A stretch of 64,000 nt of DNA from Quillaja saponaria (lineage: Eukaryota > Streptophyta > Magnoliopsida > Fabales > Quillajaceae), in NCBI GenBank assembly GCA_029379385.1, contig CM055608.1, positions 26,100,350 to 26,164,349 of the forward strand, in the 5' to 3' direction. Positions within the stretch are counted from its first letter, which is position 1; each line of letters opens with the position of its first letter. Below, one piece after another: positions 46,789 to 58,730 of the stretch. The notes under the pieces were generated by a model, which had not been told where the DNA came from, did not search any database, and worked only from the letters and a program-made list of their open reading frames with translations. Position numbers and translations under genes: made by a program.

Positions 46789-49149
46789 TGGTTGTGTCTC
46801 AATTTTAAAAATATACGGAAAGAAGTAAATTCTAGTTCTAAAATATGCATCAAAATTACAATAAAATTGAGCATTCAAATTCTTTTAATTTTTATTTATT
46901 TTTTTCTGACGGATTCTTAATAATTTTTTGATATATAAATTTGTATGCTTGTAACTGTGTTGTTCATCATAAAAAAAAAACTGCTTTTCTACAATTTTTA
47001 TTAAACATCTTTTTTGGGGATTTTACAATTCGTTTCTAAATAACTTATCACGACTTAAGTTGTTAGATGAGATTGAAATAATGAACTTGTTTTATTTTTA
47101 TAATTTTTTTCATTTACAATAATGTATTCTTTTATATATATACTTGCAATGATGGAGACTCTATACCTTATGATCAGGTTCAATGTATATTAATTACATT
47201 GACATGTACTAATTTCAATAATATCCTTACCACCCAATTGATGGTCCCATGTCATTAATATAATATGATGCTTTGGTCAACTAATTTAAGCATAACTTAT
47301 CGGTTGGTTAATTAATTATGTGTTTAACATATAGGGTTTATTTATTTATCAGAGTACTTAGTTAGTTAATTGTCAAATTAATATTTTATGATTATTTGAA
47401 AAAAAATATATACTTATGGAAAAAGTTTGACATGTTTAAGGGATCAGGGTTTCTAGACAGAGCAGCCACCATATATATATATATTCTCTAGAAGTATAGA
47501 ATCCAATCATTGGCTCCTAATTAAATGCCAAAATAAATAATTGGTTCTTAATTTAAACAATATCAAATTCTCTATCTAGTTAGATTTGGAAATACCACAA
47601 ATATATATAAAAAGCATTCATGATTAAGTATTTATGTATGTTGCCAACGCAAACCAAAAGATATGGTTGCAATCTTGAAGTAAGTCCCCTATAGATTTTT
47701 TTTATAGAGACAGTATTTACAATAATTATATATAATTTTTGGACAGATAAATAACATGTGCAATACCAATTCAATACAAATTGAGACATAAAACCTCATA
47801 ATTCACACACCTCCATCTTAATCTGTTAAATGAAGACCGTCATCACCGAGTCCCCTATAACTTCTATGTTCAATTCCAATATTCTAATATTTTATATATG
47901 TTATACATAAAAATAACCCAAACTCTTGTAATTAATCTATATGAATTTTTCTAATTAATTAATGCCATTAAAATAATTGTTATGATGTTATAATAAAAAA
48001 ATTACTGACGGAATGTATTAACTGTAATAGTTGATTATGAATATGTTTATTTCCACCATTAATAATTGTTCTAATTAAAACGCTGGTTTAAAAATGTCAT
48101 ATCATATTATTTTTTGATGTTGCTTAATTTAATTAATAGTTTGTATTTGTGAAATTAATAATGTGCCATCCCACTCTTATGGGAAATTAAAGCAAACAAA
48201 CAAAGACAGTTTCAGTGGAATTCACATTGCCAAAGTATATATAGTGTTTGTTTGGCTTGGCGTTTGCAAACATTATTTTAGAGAATTGATTTTGTCAAAG
48301 ATAATTATTGGAGAGTTAATTTTGACAAAATTGTTTCCATGTTTGGTTATTTATTTGAAAAGTGATTTTGGCTCTTAGTAAAATGTTTGTTACATAGATA
48401 TTAAGGATTGAAAAGTTGACGAGGAGTCAACATTTATCAGACTTTTGAATACAAAGTATGTTAAATTTTAAGTAATGGTTAAGATACAGGTTACAATAAG
48501 AAAAATTTAACCAACCCTTGTATCCCTTGGTTTCCTTGATGATCCGCCATTCCCCTTCCTTCTCATAACCCTCCTGATTCAACCTCTAGTATAACACCCT
48601 AACTTTGCAAACTCACCATTTTAGTCACTACTGAAGAAAACACAAGTCTTCTAGCTAGGTTGCGATGGCCAGGAAGTCTCGAATTCTGATTATTATATTA
48701 TCTTTGGTCTGTTAGGGCAGATGATAGATCTGAGTTTTGTGATGTAAATTTGAAAATAATAATAATAATAATAATAACTGAAGGATATTTTGGTCCAAAT
48801 ATTTTTATAAAACCGTGTTTTGTGTTTTCACAAACCTGTGTCCTGCAGAAGTTACTCTATCCCAGTTTTTGGAATTTGGACCAAAACTGTGTTGTGTTGA
48901 CACAAAATCGATTTTGAAAATTTAACCAAACGGCAAAATATGAGCCTATAAGCGTTTTTTGCCTGATAAACACGGAATGTGACCCATGTACGATAGAACC
49001 AAACTGTGGCATAGTCCGCCATGATAGGGGTTTATCTTTTTACCATAAGAAGTCAAATTTTGTTTTGCTAAACAACTCAAGCATTAAATTAAGGGATATA
49101 ATTGGATCATTCTTCTTCTTTTTTCTCATTGAAAAGATATTCTAAGGGA
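46789..49149. other. Intergenic stretch
   Basis: AT-rich; an ATA microsatellite lies at about 48756-48775. No protein domain or clear repeat pair recognised. Confidence 0.5.
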
Positions 49150-49390
49150 TGGGCAAGTTGGACTCACTGAATATGGACAAGTGATGGATGTAGTACTGGT
49201 GGATAATAAGAGATGACATTAATAATTGAATCCTTGGATATTCAAAGAGGATTACCTTGGGTTATATATTGCTGTAGCTGAACTTTGGGGTGTGTATTTG
49301 GTTTCGACTCTTGAAAGCAACATGTAAATTGGTAAAATTAAGGTGGAAATAGACTATGTCAATGTTTTGCAGTTCATTAATGGTTTTATT
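49150..49390 (+). pseudogene. Retroelement RNase H relic
   Basis: From about 49274 the frame reads VAELWGVYLVSTLESNM, then a stop, then IGKIKVEIDYVNVLQFIN. This matches the AELWG-x-x-x-G-L and V-E-x-D-x-x-x-V-x-x-I blocks of the plant LINE-type RNase H. Upstream parts are too decayed to follow. No functional product. Confidence 0.65.
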
Positions 49391-51265
49391 GATTCTTTTT
49401 TTTTACATACATATGGTACACTAACTAATTTGTACAAATGCTTATTATTGAATTACAAATAAATAAAAATAATACATATTTATCGAGAAATCAATACTTG
49501 TATAAATAGATTAAATTATGTTTAGAGTATGAAGTTGTTATGTATATATATATTCTAACTATTATATGTATAATTTTGTAACTGATAATAATATTCTTTT
49601 TACCCAAAAAATGTATATAAAAAAAATTTGTGCTTATACGGAATCCACACGTTAAGCAATTTCATCAACTTTTTGGGTGAGTTATGGGTGTGACGGAGAA
49701 AAAGGATTTTGCCATATTTAGCATCTATTTAATTAGCACCCAAAATGGGGCCCGGTCCAAAATAGGCCTTCATATTTTTTCCAATTTTATGAGGAAAAAT
49801 ATAATAACATTAAGAAGGTCTTAAATAATCCAAAGTAGGGCCCATGGACCTCTTTTTCCAGCTTGCTAAATATAGTAAATCATGATCCGGTTAGGGAGCA
49901 CGTTTCAAAGCTTTCAGTTTCAGCTGTCTAACAAACACATTGAATATTTGGACTCATTGCCTGACCATCATATGATGCTTAATAGACATCGATTATCTAT
50001 TTATATTATATATATTCAGTCGAAAGTTGCAAGATATTCTATTTAAACTATAATAAATAAATATATTCAAATATATAATATAGAATTTGAATAATAATTC
50101 TAATAAACTAAATCTAAATAAAGAATAATAAAAAAAAGAATAGAATTCTAGTAAAGTTCGAATGAACAATATAATAAATTAAAGAGAGATAAGATGGAAA
50201 GAAGGGCTTTTTCCTACCCCTATATTATTGATTATGTAATGTAACATAGTCATTATCTTTTTCAATTGGGGAGAGATAGCTGAGTGGACTAAGTCTGATA
50301 ATTGTGTTCATTACATGGAGGAGTACTGTTGTCATGTTGGCATTTTGCTCATTATCATCCATGCTGATATGTCTGTGTTCTTCTTTGCCTTTGAGTTTTA
50401 TGGATTGGTTTTCTCTGAATTCTTATAATGTTTGGGGCAGGTTTGATACTCCCTGGAATCTGTCTTCGGTTTGGTTACTCTGAGGTTATGGTCTTGGAGA
50501 AACAAGCTTCTGTTTGACCAAGAGACCTAGGCCCAGCCACATAGGCAAATGCAACCAGTTGGGCTCGAGTAAGTCGACCTTTATGACTCTCTAAATTCTT
50601 CGTGAATAGTCAAACTCAGATGGGATCTTCCAGTTGAGCCCAACAGAGCAATTGGCAATTGGACATTACGGCTATGAATTTTCCTCTTTTTTTTTGTTTT
50701 TTTTGTTTTTTCCTAATAAAAAAAATTAAGAGTTATTGCTTAAGAGTTAAGACAAACTTTCCTCCTTGGTCATTGCTTAAGAGTTAAGACAAAGACTTCT
50801 TTCAGTTTTGGATCTCCTTGTTCATTGATGTCTTTCACAAGTTGTTTTCAATTTACATGAATAAGCTTAAGGTTAAAAAATTAAAAATTAAAAAATTGCA
50901 CAATCAATTTTATAATAATTTATAAATTTTATAATATTGATTTGAAAAGCATAAATAACTTTTTTTTTCTTTTTTTTTATCATACTTAAAAGATTAACTA
51001 GTAAAGATGCCTATAAACTATTCCATATGAAGAACTACAGCATATTATTTGACACTGCAATCATACTTGTTTCTAAAATTACTGTGTCAAGTTAATAATT
51101 TAAGGCTCTATTATGAACACATCATAGTTCTAATAAAGGTTAATGTGTCGTAGACATAACCTTGCTCATAATTAATAACTTTAATGGTTAACTATAATCC
51201 TTAAATACAAGCAAACAAACAAAACAGAAGATTTCTTGAAATTTTGTTTTTCACCTTTGTTTTGT
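49391..51265. other. Intergenic stretch
   Basis: No supported gene. Around 50480-50520 a frame reads LWSWRNKLLFDQET, like the W-x-x-R-N-x-x-x-F linker before LINE RNase H, but alone this is weak. A pair of GCTTAAGAGTTAAGACAAA words occurs at 50739 and 50776. Confidence 0.4.
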
Positions 51266-51270
51266 TTTGT

Positions 51271-51332
51271 TTTGTTTGTGGATAAATAAGCAGAGCTGCA
51301 AAAGCAATAGAAGATTTTTATCCACAAACAAA
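51271..51332. repeat. Perfect 16-bp inverted repeat
   Basis: Arms TTTGTTTGTGGATAAA (51271-51286) and its complement (51317-51332) enclose a 30-base loop. It follows a (TTTTG)n tract. It lies about 50-115 bases downstream, in minus-strand sense, of the open frame at 51385-51612, so it could be in that frame's 3' region. Confidence 0.85.
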
Positions 51333-51384
51333 CACCAAAAAGAAGAAACTGGAGGAAGAAAGAGTTGGTTACAGGCTGTAAAGG

Positions 51385-51612
51385 TCAAAAGAAAGCTGAG
51401 AGATAGGTCTGGTCAGGTCCCCCACCTTCATAGAACTTAGAATCAGTCATAGAATTGCAAGAATCAATGAAGCATTCTCTTTTGTCCAACTTACACTCCC
51501 TGCCCATAAATTTGGTCTTGCCTGTCAAATTTTGCGTGTTGAAAACCAGACAGACTCCGCGCACTTTAATCAAACCAAGCAGCTCCATGTAATTTTCTTT
51601 ACCACATGGGTC
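51385..51612 (-). CDS. Orphan exon-like open frame, about 75 codons, Cys-containing
   Basis: On the minus strand the frame opens right after CACCCTATTAG, a plausible splice acceptor in which TAG is an in-frame stop, and runs to a stop at 51385. It starts ASALPDPCGKENYMELL, has VRGVCLVF, RECKLDKRECFIDSC and ends QTYLSAFF. Five cysteines and a normal amino-acid mix suggest true coding sequence. GC is higher than in the surroundings. I do not recognise the family. An internal ATG at 51588 gives 67 residues. No upstream partner exon is evident before the MCTP gene's 3' region. Confidence 0.35.
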   Translation of the reverse strand, partial: DPCGKENYMELLGLIKVRGVCLVFNTQNLTGKTKFMGRECKLDKRECFIDSCNSMTDSKFYEGGGPDQTYLSAFF

Positions 51613-52679
51613 CGGCAGAGCACTAGCCTAATAGGGTGGTAAAAAAATAAATTCAACCACAATAATTTTATCAGACTCATACTCTATTACAATCATTTCT
51701 AAAAGATGGATTAGTGCACAATGTTGGAAAAAATAGTACTGAGTAAAGAAAATTTTGAGGGTGTAACTAATATTTTTAAAGAAGTATTGTCTGTGTATTA
51801 GAACTCTAAAACAGAATATATGAACTCTAAAACAATTATTAAAAATAGATGAAGAGTTTATATAATCAATAAATACGTATATTAAATTAATTTAACTAAT
51901 ATATCTGTTAAATACAACAACTATCTTTAACAGATAAACTCTAAGTCCAAGTTATTTAAATATAATACATATATATAGATATTAATATTTCTCATATATA
52001 TTAATATATTTATATTATATATTATTTTGACTTAAGAAATAAATTTTCTTTTATAAACTTATAAAATTTTAAACAACTCTATATTTTTCTAATGTTAGAC
52101 TTTTTAAGTCTCTACATTTATTACAAATTATCTAACACACAACAGAGAAAAAAATATAATATGAGAAGTGAGAACAAAAATGGTGACCCTCTTTACAGTG
52201 AAGCATTGTTATAACATGGAAATGACATAGAGAAAGTGATTTAAGAACCCTAATAGTTGGAGGTGATCTATGTCTGTCCCCTCTACTTGATTAGTTATTA
52301 TTTTTATTCTGAATCCATTTGAAAACTTAAAAAACAACTTGCAATAAATAAGGCAGAATAAATGCATATACAAGATGGGCAACGACATTACTTTAGTGTC
52401 ATTATCCAGACACTACGACTACCCACCCACATGCCTTCATCTAAGCAGCTACACATATTAACAAATCTGTGTCACAGAACTCCATAGCACCATATAATAA
52501 ATAATGCAGTAACTCAAGTAGACCAGATAAGGACACAAAACCCGCAACTATTATTATAAAGCCAACAATACATGAATGCAGTTATCCCTTCTATCAAATA
52601 CAGTAACAACTTGCCATCCGTATTCCAAAAAATTTGAACATGCACATAATGCCTAATCAATAGAATGACAAATCCAGAC
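51613..52679. other. AT-rich stretch between the orphan exon and MCTP 3' region
   Basis: Nothing recognisable. If the orphan exon is real its intron would lie here. Confidence 0.45.
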
Positions 52680-53120
52680 TATTTTAAGTTTTAATTGTTA
52701 ATGACACTCGAGTCACCCAGCAGTGCAGACATGGCAAGCTTCTATCTTCATCAGTCCTTAAAAGAAACAGTACTGCATAGGTTGGTCTGATGAGATCAAA
52801 TATCCCATTGGATAGAATTACTACAAGTAAATCAAACATAAGAGGAGATTCGGCAAATGTTAACTTCAACCACAGCCTACAAAATTACAATGAACTCTTA
52901 CTCATTACCAAAAGAAGAATCCTAAGAGACACCAAGCTGCAAATCCACAAAATCTACCACCTTCAGGGGAAGGTCATACATCATACCGGAACCCAAAATC
53001 TGCCGCTAAAGATTGAAAGTAAAACCAGCTCCATTTGATTCAGCGTCTTCTTTGACTTTAATGAAAAATGTAAATATGGCATACCAATAACTGGGGAATT
53101 ACGGAGAAGTTTTGGTTTAT
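52680..53120 (-). other. Likely 3' untranslated region of the MCTP gene
   Basis: Directly follows the MCTP stop and is of higher complexity than the intergenic sequence beyond 52680. Open frames on either strand here lack motifs. The poly-A site is not defined. Confidence 0.4.
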
Positions 53121-55448
53121 TCATAACATGCAGTCGGTTCTTGCTGGAAGCCTCCTGAAGAAATTCAGTGGCACTGAAGGAAGCTTATGACGAAACCTCG
53201 GATGTCTCAACACATAAAATCCAGTCAGAAGGGCCACAACTTGGAAAGGTGTAACATAAAGAACTACGGCAGCAACCAGGCAGAAAATCACAAACAGGGC
53301 TGTAGCTCTTGGATCTCTCCAGCTGAGCAAAGACTGCAGCCTCTCCCCTTGAGTAGCCAAGTCACCAACAACTGTCTGTATTCTCCCAGCAATACTTCTC
53401 AGTCGATCATATCTCATCCTCACAATATCAGAAGGCCGGGAGGTAGGGAATGTGTCGAATTCCTCATCCAGTTCATCAGGATTTGCAGAATCTGCATGAG
53501 AGAGACGTGTGTCCATGTGAGGAGGATGCCTCGGCCTCCAACGATAGTACCAAAGTCCAATCAAGAAAAGGTAGAGAAAAATTGTCGGCAAGATAAGCTC
53601 TGGGTACATGACCAGTATTATAAACAATATGTGAATCAGAACTGTTGTGATGGGGTTTTTCCAATTGCAAATCTGATCAAACCACTTCCCTACGGCAATT
53701 AACCCACTCAAAACTCCCATAACTCTGAAGAAGTTAGCTTTGCTTCTTCTCATACTCCACATATGGGAACCCACATCCAGCATATACTCCACTATCTCTT
53801 TCCTCAATGGTGGCTCCGCACGACTCAGCCTCATTGAAACAATCAGTGTTGCTTGATGCCTCAGGCTGTCTAGTTGGCTGACAGTCAATGGATGAATATA
53901 GTGCATTTTTGGCAGTAGTGGGTGTGTGTACATGTGCATCATGTTGAGCAAGGAAGAACAAGTAAACCTAACAGCCAAATGAATTTCACCCATTTTCTTC
54001 ACCCCAGTTGGGTGTAGTACTAGAAGTGGATACGAGTGTGTATAAACCCGATCAGTTTCAAGGGTGGAAAGACGAATACGAACCTTCCCAATCCTTGAAT
54101 CTCTTCCTCCTCCAGCCTTATCTCCTCCATGCAAATGACAGTTATCAAACACCCCAATTGTCACAACAGTGCAAGGATCAAACACCTCCCAAGTATATTG
54201 CTCATTCCACCTGGGTATAAAACTATCAATAATTGTCCTTGTCCGCACCCATTTCTGCCCATACTTTGCCACACAATAAGCATCCGTTGTTCCATGTCCA
54301 TCTTTGGTTTTCATTGGCATCAAACCCTGAGCATTCAAGATCCCCACCTCTAGCACTCCAATGCTTGACTTCCATAATTGTTTAGCTGTTGGCCTAAGAT
54401 CGCTGCTGTAGTGAGTTGATTCATCAAGAACATGATATCCCCCTTCTAAACAGATTCTCATATGAATCCTGCTCGCAAACTTAATATCCTTCTTCTTCTG
54501 TTCCCCTTCCACAATAATATGTTTATCTAGGTTATACCACCTGGTATTCACAGGTTTGTGATCAAGCCTCCTGTCAATGTACTGTAATGGAATTGCACAT
54601 CTCCCCAATACTTCATCTTTGTTTGGTGCAACTCTATCTTCCACCGTCAAAATCAAAGGCTCCTCAAATGGTTCTGCAGCTACAAACATCAGATCCTCGT
54701 TCCACATTGGATTAATGGTCCTGCTCTGAGAAATTCTTGTTCTCAAAGCCTGATTTCCCAATATGGCCTTCACATAAACTTCTGGGTACCTACCCTTATC
54801 ACTTGGTTGCAAGTCCTGAGCCTCAATCACATTCACCCTCAGATACCAAAGTTTAGGAGACAGATATACCTTTGACCGAATGTTTGCAAGAGCATCAGTT
54901 CCGCTAACTGTGGCAGCATCAGAATGCCATGCTTCAGGAAATGCTTCATCTGCTTGGGTGCCCATCCAAACAGCCAGCATTAGCTCTCCCTTCGCCTTAT
55001 CACCCTTCCTATCCTCCAATCTATACCACTGTGGAGCAAGAGGACTATCAGGAGGAACCCTTTTCGGAATTTCATTCATATCAAATAAGACACGACCAAT
55101 GAAATCATCCTTGACAACATCCTTATCTTTCACAGTAACCTCTAGCACTGAAGCCTGAATTCGATCTTTAGAGAAAGCAAATACTTGGTTCCATTCAGGA
55201 TTACTTTTCTTCTCGAAGTGCCGAGTGGTACCTTTGTAGTTTCCAAGCTTAACCTCAACATACGGGTCACAACTACCAGTAACATCCTTTCCAGGTAAGT
55301 CCTTAGCCTTGACAACCCGAACATAGAGATACTGCATCTGCTCAACCAAGTCATAGGTGCTTGTAAGTTTGTCACCGGTGATCTTTCCCCCACCAAGATG
55401 GGGTTTAGTCTCCTTCAGTAAAAAATCGTCATGTGGAGGCCTCTGCAT
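53121..55448 (-). CDS. Multiple C2 domain and transmembrane region protein (MCTP3/4-like, FTIP family)
   Basis: Single-exon gene for 775 residues, the usual length for this class. MCTPs are ER proteins enriched at plasmodesmata, where C2 domains contact the plasma membrane; the FTIP members help move proteins such as FT or homeobox factors between cells. Visible parts: a conserved N-terminus with FLLKETKPHLGGG, three C2 domains (about 37-160, 200-325, 365-490) with motifs such as GSCDPYVEV, NPEWNQVFAF and TTDAYCVAKYGQKW, then the phosphoribosyltransferase-C (PRT_C) region with MWSMRRSKANFFR, a hydrophobic hairpin (about 598-639), a second one (about 715-748), and the ending RRLPARTDCML. The second C2 lacks several Asp ligands (RYPEVYV in place of a DPY motif), as in relatives. 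No truncation is seen. A 5' leader with an intron is likely. Confidence 0.96.
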   Translation of the reverse strand: MQRPPHDDFLLKETKPHLGGGKITGDKLTSTYDLVEQMQYLYVRVVKAKDLPGKDVTGSCDPYVEVKLGNYKGTTRHFEKKSNPEWNQVFAFSKDRIQASVLEVTVKDKDVVKDDFIGRVLFDMNEIPKRVPPDSPLAPQWYRLEDRKGDKAKGELMLAVWMGTQADEAFPEAWHSDAATVSGTDALANIRSKVYLSPKLWYLRVNVIEAQDLQPSDKGRYPEVYVKAILGNQALRTRISQSRTINPMWNEDLMFVAAEPFEEPLILTVEDRVAPNKDEVLGRCAIPLQYIDRRLDHKPVNTRWYNLDKHIIVEGEQKKKDIKFASRIHMRICLEGGYHVLDESTHYSSDLRPTAKQLWKSSIGVLEVGILNAQGLMPMKTKDGHGTTDAYCVAKYGQKWVRTRTIIDSFIPRWNEQYTWEVFDPCTVVTIGVFDNCHLHGGDKAGGGRDSRIGKVRIRLSTLETDRVYTHSYPLLVLHPTGVKKMGEIHLAVRFTCSSLLNMMHMYTHPLLPKMHYIHPLTVSQLDSLRHQATLIVSMRLSRAEPPLRKEIVEYMLDVGSHMWSMRRSKANFFRVMGVLSGLIAVGKWFDQICNWKNPITTVLIHILFIILVMYPELILPTIFLYLFLIGLWYYRWRPRHPPHMDTRLSHADSANPDELDEEFDTFPTSRPSDIVRMRYDRLRSIAGRIQTVVGDLATQGERLQSLLSWRDPRATALFVIFCLVAAVVLYVTPFQVVALLTGFYVLRHPRFRHKLPSVPLNFFRRLPARTDCML

Positions 55449-56690
55449 TTTTCTGGTTCAAATTCAAAAGGACAAATCCAGTTCGCAGTAATTAAAGTTG
55501 AAGTTGAACAGTTAATGTTGTAGAGGCAGGAAACCGAGTTTGAATAAATTCAAAGGTATCCAGAAACCTAAAACATCGGAAAACAGAGTCAAGTAACCGC
55601 TACAGTGAATCAAACTAAGAAACCTAAATATTCGGGAAACTTTAAAATACCCAGACAGAAAAAGATTATCTATTCAAGCTAATAACTGATGCAACTCGTT
55701 ACAAGACAGATGGGAAAAAAAAAACAAAAAAGTAAAACCAATCAAGCCTAGATCTCTGATGATACTTGAGTTCGGAGGTAAAGAGAGAAACCTTGTCAGC
55801 TAAACACAACTACCGTTCAAGAAAACCACGAGATTTCTTAAAAGCTTCAGATCCGACTGTCTCACCCCTGCAAATAAAGAAATCAGAAAATGCAAACCCA
55901 ATGACATAAACAGCTGAATGTAATTCAAACTTTTTATTCCATATACTCTTTCTAACCTAGTATGTTCCGTTTGGTTGCCAAGAAAATGTAGGAAAATGGG
56001 AGAAAACGCGTTTATGCTTGAAATGTTTTCTAAAAACGGCAATTAAGTAACGACAGTCACCCACTGAAGGTGACTATGTCATTAAATTAAACAGTTAATC
56101 CTTCCATAAGCGACCCAGAGTCAGCGAAGCTCAACAAAAGCACATACAGTTTGCTTTTTTATGCATGATATTCTTCTCAGTTTCTCCATCCTACCCAAAC
56201 AGATGGTTAAGAAAACAAAACAAAAAAGGGTGATTTCACAATAAACGAATAACAATGCATCAAGAATCCCCTGAAATTTTCAAAAGGAAAAAGGAAAACC
56301 TTTATTATTCAGAAATAAAATGCCAAACCAAAAAAGGCAAATTAAAGAGAGTAGCGATAAATACCTTAGCCAAGAGGCGAAACCAAAATGGTTTTTATCT
56401 AAACCCCCAAGTATTTTCTATGGAAGAAGGTCGTCAGAAGGAAGCAATGGAGGTGGATTTTCCTGGACTGAAATCAAAGAGATAAGGATGAGAAACTGTT
56501 CAAGAAAAGTTTAAGGGTTGAGGAAGAGAAAGAAAATTCTGAAGGTTATAGGTGGTTTCTTTGCTTTTGGGGTTGCTTTTGCTTTAGGTGGTGGGCTAGG
56601 ATCTGATGAATCTGTGAGAAATATACACAGAGGCTCCTCTTTTTCTCTCTCTCCTACTTTTTTGTACAGTAGTGAGTGAGGTTCTGTTGC
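55449..56690 (-). promoter_or_regulatory. 5' leader region of the MCTP gene
   Basis: The bases just before the ATG contain an AACCAG splice-acceptor-like sequence. Far upstream (about 56470-56690) the minus strand is CT-rich with CTCTCTCTCC-like words, as in plant transcript leaders. This suggests leader exon(s) with an intron of roughly 1 kb. The exact junctions were not resolved. Confidence 0.4.
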
Positions 56691-57850
56691 TGTACAGGGT
56701 AGTCGAATGGCGGTGGACCCCAATCACGCGTGTGAAGAACTTCGGTCGGCTCTTGCACGTGTGGTTGCCATTTATGCTTCAGCCTGGAACATCCCTGAGG
56801 TGGATGAATCGGTTCAGTCGTATCGTTTCCCGATGTCATTGCCATTGGATTCTCACGTTTTTAGGGGTTTTATTATTATTATTTTTTTAAAAACATTTAA
56901 TATAATTTTGAAAAGTAAATGATTTTCGCCTTTGCAATTTTGGAATTTTGTTTGGTTGATCTGTTGGTAATTTTGTTTGGCTTCTTAAATTCTTTCTGGT
57001 GTTGTTCTGGTACTTCGAAAAAGATGGTTTCTTAAATTCTAAAGCAAGTTAATACTTTGGTTTCGTCTGTTTCCGTTGTATTGGAAGAAATTCTTATTAT
57101 TACAGTTAATTTATTTAGAGCCATAACTTAATATAATTTGTTTTAAAATATTTATATTTACTATATTTTACTTATCTTATTCAATATTTATTATTTCTTT
57201 TTTATATGTCGAGATTTTTCAATAACTTCAATAATTATATTTTAAAATTCCTTTCTCCTATATATTTTCACTAAATATTCTTTCAATTTATTATTATTAT
57301 TTTGATGAATTTGATTTTATATTAAATACACAATCTTAACCAAAAAAAAAAAACTTAAAATTAATATTAAAAAAATTTAATATAAAACATTTGTTACTCT
57401 AAGAGAAAGGACACTCAAATATTTTATTTTAACCAAAAAAATTAATTTAAAACTATATACGAAAAAGTATAAGAGAACAAATTAAGACAATAATTGAAAA
57501 ATATATATTAGATTTGTGATAACTCGATAATTTAATAGGATAGTGCGCGTAAGATACTAGGATTAAATTAAATAATAATAATAACAAGATATATATATAT
57601 ATATATATACATAAATTCGAATTTCATGCTGCGATAAGAATTGAGTTAATTATAAAATTTGATGATATAACGTTTTTAATGTTTTATGGATATATATCTA
57701 GAGAGTCAAATAAATAGAAAGTAATATATATATATATTAATATGGTACAATATTATATATATATATATACAAGTTAGAAGGCTTATGAGGTAGATATGTA
57801 TATTATTTTAAGTGAAAAAAATGGGGCACGTACAAGTGGGCAGGTAGTTT
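56691..57850. other. Intergenic stretch upstream of MCTP
   Basis: Contains a short plus-strand frame starting at 56707 (MAVDPNHACEELRSALARVV...) that is GC-rich for about 120 bases and then runs into AT-rich sequence; I do not call it a gene. CACGTG (G-box) at 56756-56761 could serve the MCTP promoter. From 56870 on the sequence is AT-rich with AT arrays near 57590-57608 and 57725-57770. Confidence 0.45.
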
Positions 57851-58730
57851 TCTTTCTTTTAGTTTTTTTCATTGGCTATCACTTTGACTTGGAGTAGCTG
57901 TCCTATTCCTTCTTCCACCGCCTTCAATATGTGGGATGTTGCCTTTGTTTTCCTGTGTTGATGAACGAAGCTGCAATTGGAGGGCTGCCTTACTGATTTC
58001 ATGCTGTTTTTTTTTTTTTTTCTTTTCTTTGATGGTTGTTCCTTCCTCATTCAATTTCGGCTCTTTTGCTAGCTGTAAACAGTTCACTTTCAAGGCCAAT
58101 TGAGTCTCCCTGACTTTCACGGTTCTTCTGGTTCTTTCCTCCCCTGTTTTCGCTCTGGAAACTTCTTGAATGTTGCTTGGTAACTGCGCAGCGGCATCTT
58201 CCTCCTTTGTACCCGAGTTTATCCTCTTTTCCTCCTTCTTGTTCTTAGCTCCTGTTGGCTTTTCCTTGGAGCGTTGTAGCTGGAGAGGGGAGGGCATGTT
58301 GCAGCAACAATAACTACCCTTAACCACCACAGTAGCAAGGCAGTAGGAGGCAGCAACAAACCACCGTAAGCCTTGTGTTGGGCAGCAACTTGGGTGAGTT
58401 CATTCCTCCTTTGTTTGGTTAGTAGTGATCGAAATTGGAAGGGGATCTGCTATAGATTATGATGGTTGGTTCGATTGGGATTCTAGCTGCCTTAGTTGGC
58501 GGCATTAGCTTCTCCTTTGACAGTCATAGTCTTACGGGCAGCTACCATCTTGTGTTGTGGTGCAGCTCCTAATTTGTGGTATTTGTCAAGTTTCTTATTA
58601 ACTAAAGTATTAATTTCCTTTGGGGAATTAGAGTTTTTGTTTTCGTATTGGAAATGATTGAGGGTAGAAATTTAGAGGGTTAGAAGGATGATTTTAGTTT
58701 TGGGCAGTGGTGAATATAAGTAGAACCTGT
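57851..58730. other. GC-richer stretch with a lysine-rich open frame, no gene called
   Basis: A 153-codon minus-strand frame (57869-58330) encodes a low-complexity Lys/Glu/Gln-rich sequence with no domain. Composition resembles the stretch at 63634-63939, so both may be parts of one repeat family. Not supported as a gene. Confidence 0.35.

Noticed and set aside
53187..53702. 171-codon plus-strand open frame
   Set aside because: It lies wholly antisense to the conserved MCTP coding sequence and has no domain; it is a shadow frame.
56707..56922. Plus-strand frame beginning MAVDPNHACEELRS divergent from MCTP
   Set aside because: The first 40 residues look coding-like, but the frame then enters AT-rich sequence with Ile/Leu runs and no splice donor was obvious. 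It overlaps the likely MCTP promoter.
57869..58330. 153-codon minus-strand frame rich in Lys, Glu and Gln
   Set aside because: Low complexity, no domain, and composition like another repeat-associated tract at 63.6-63.9 kb. No start context or splice support.
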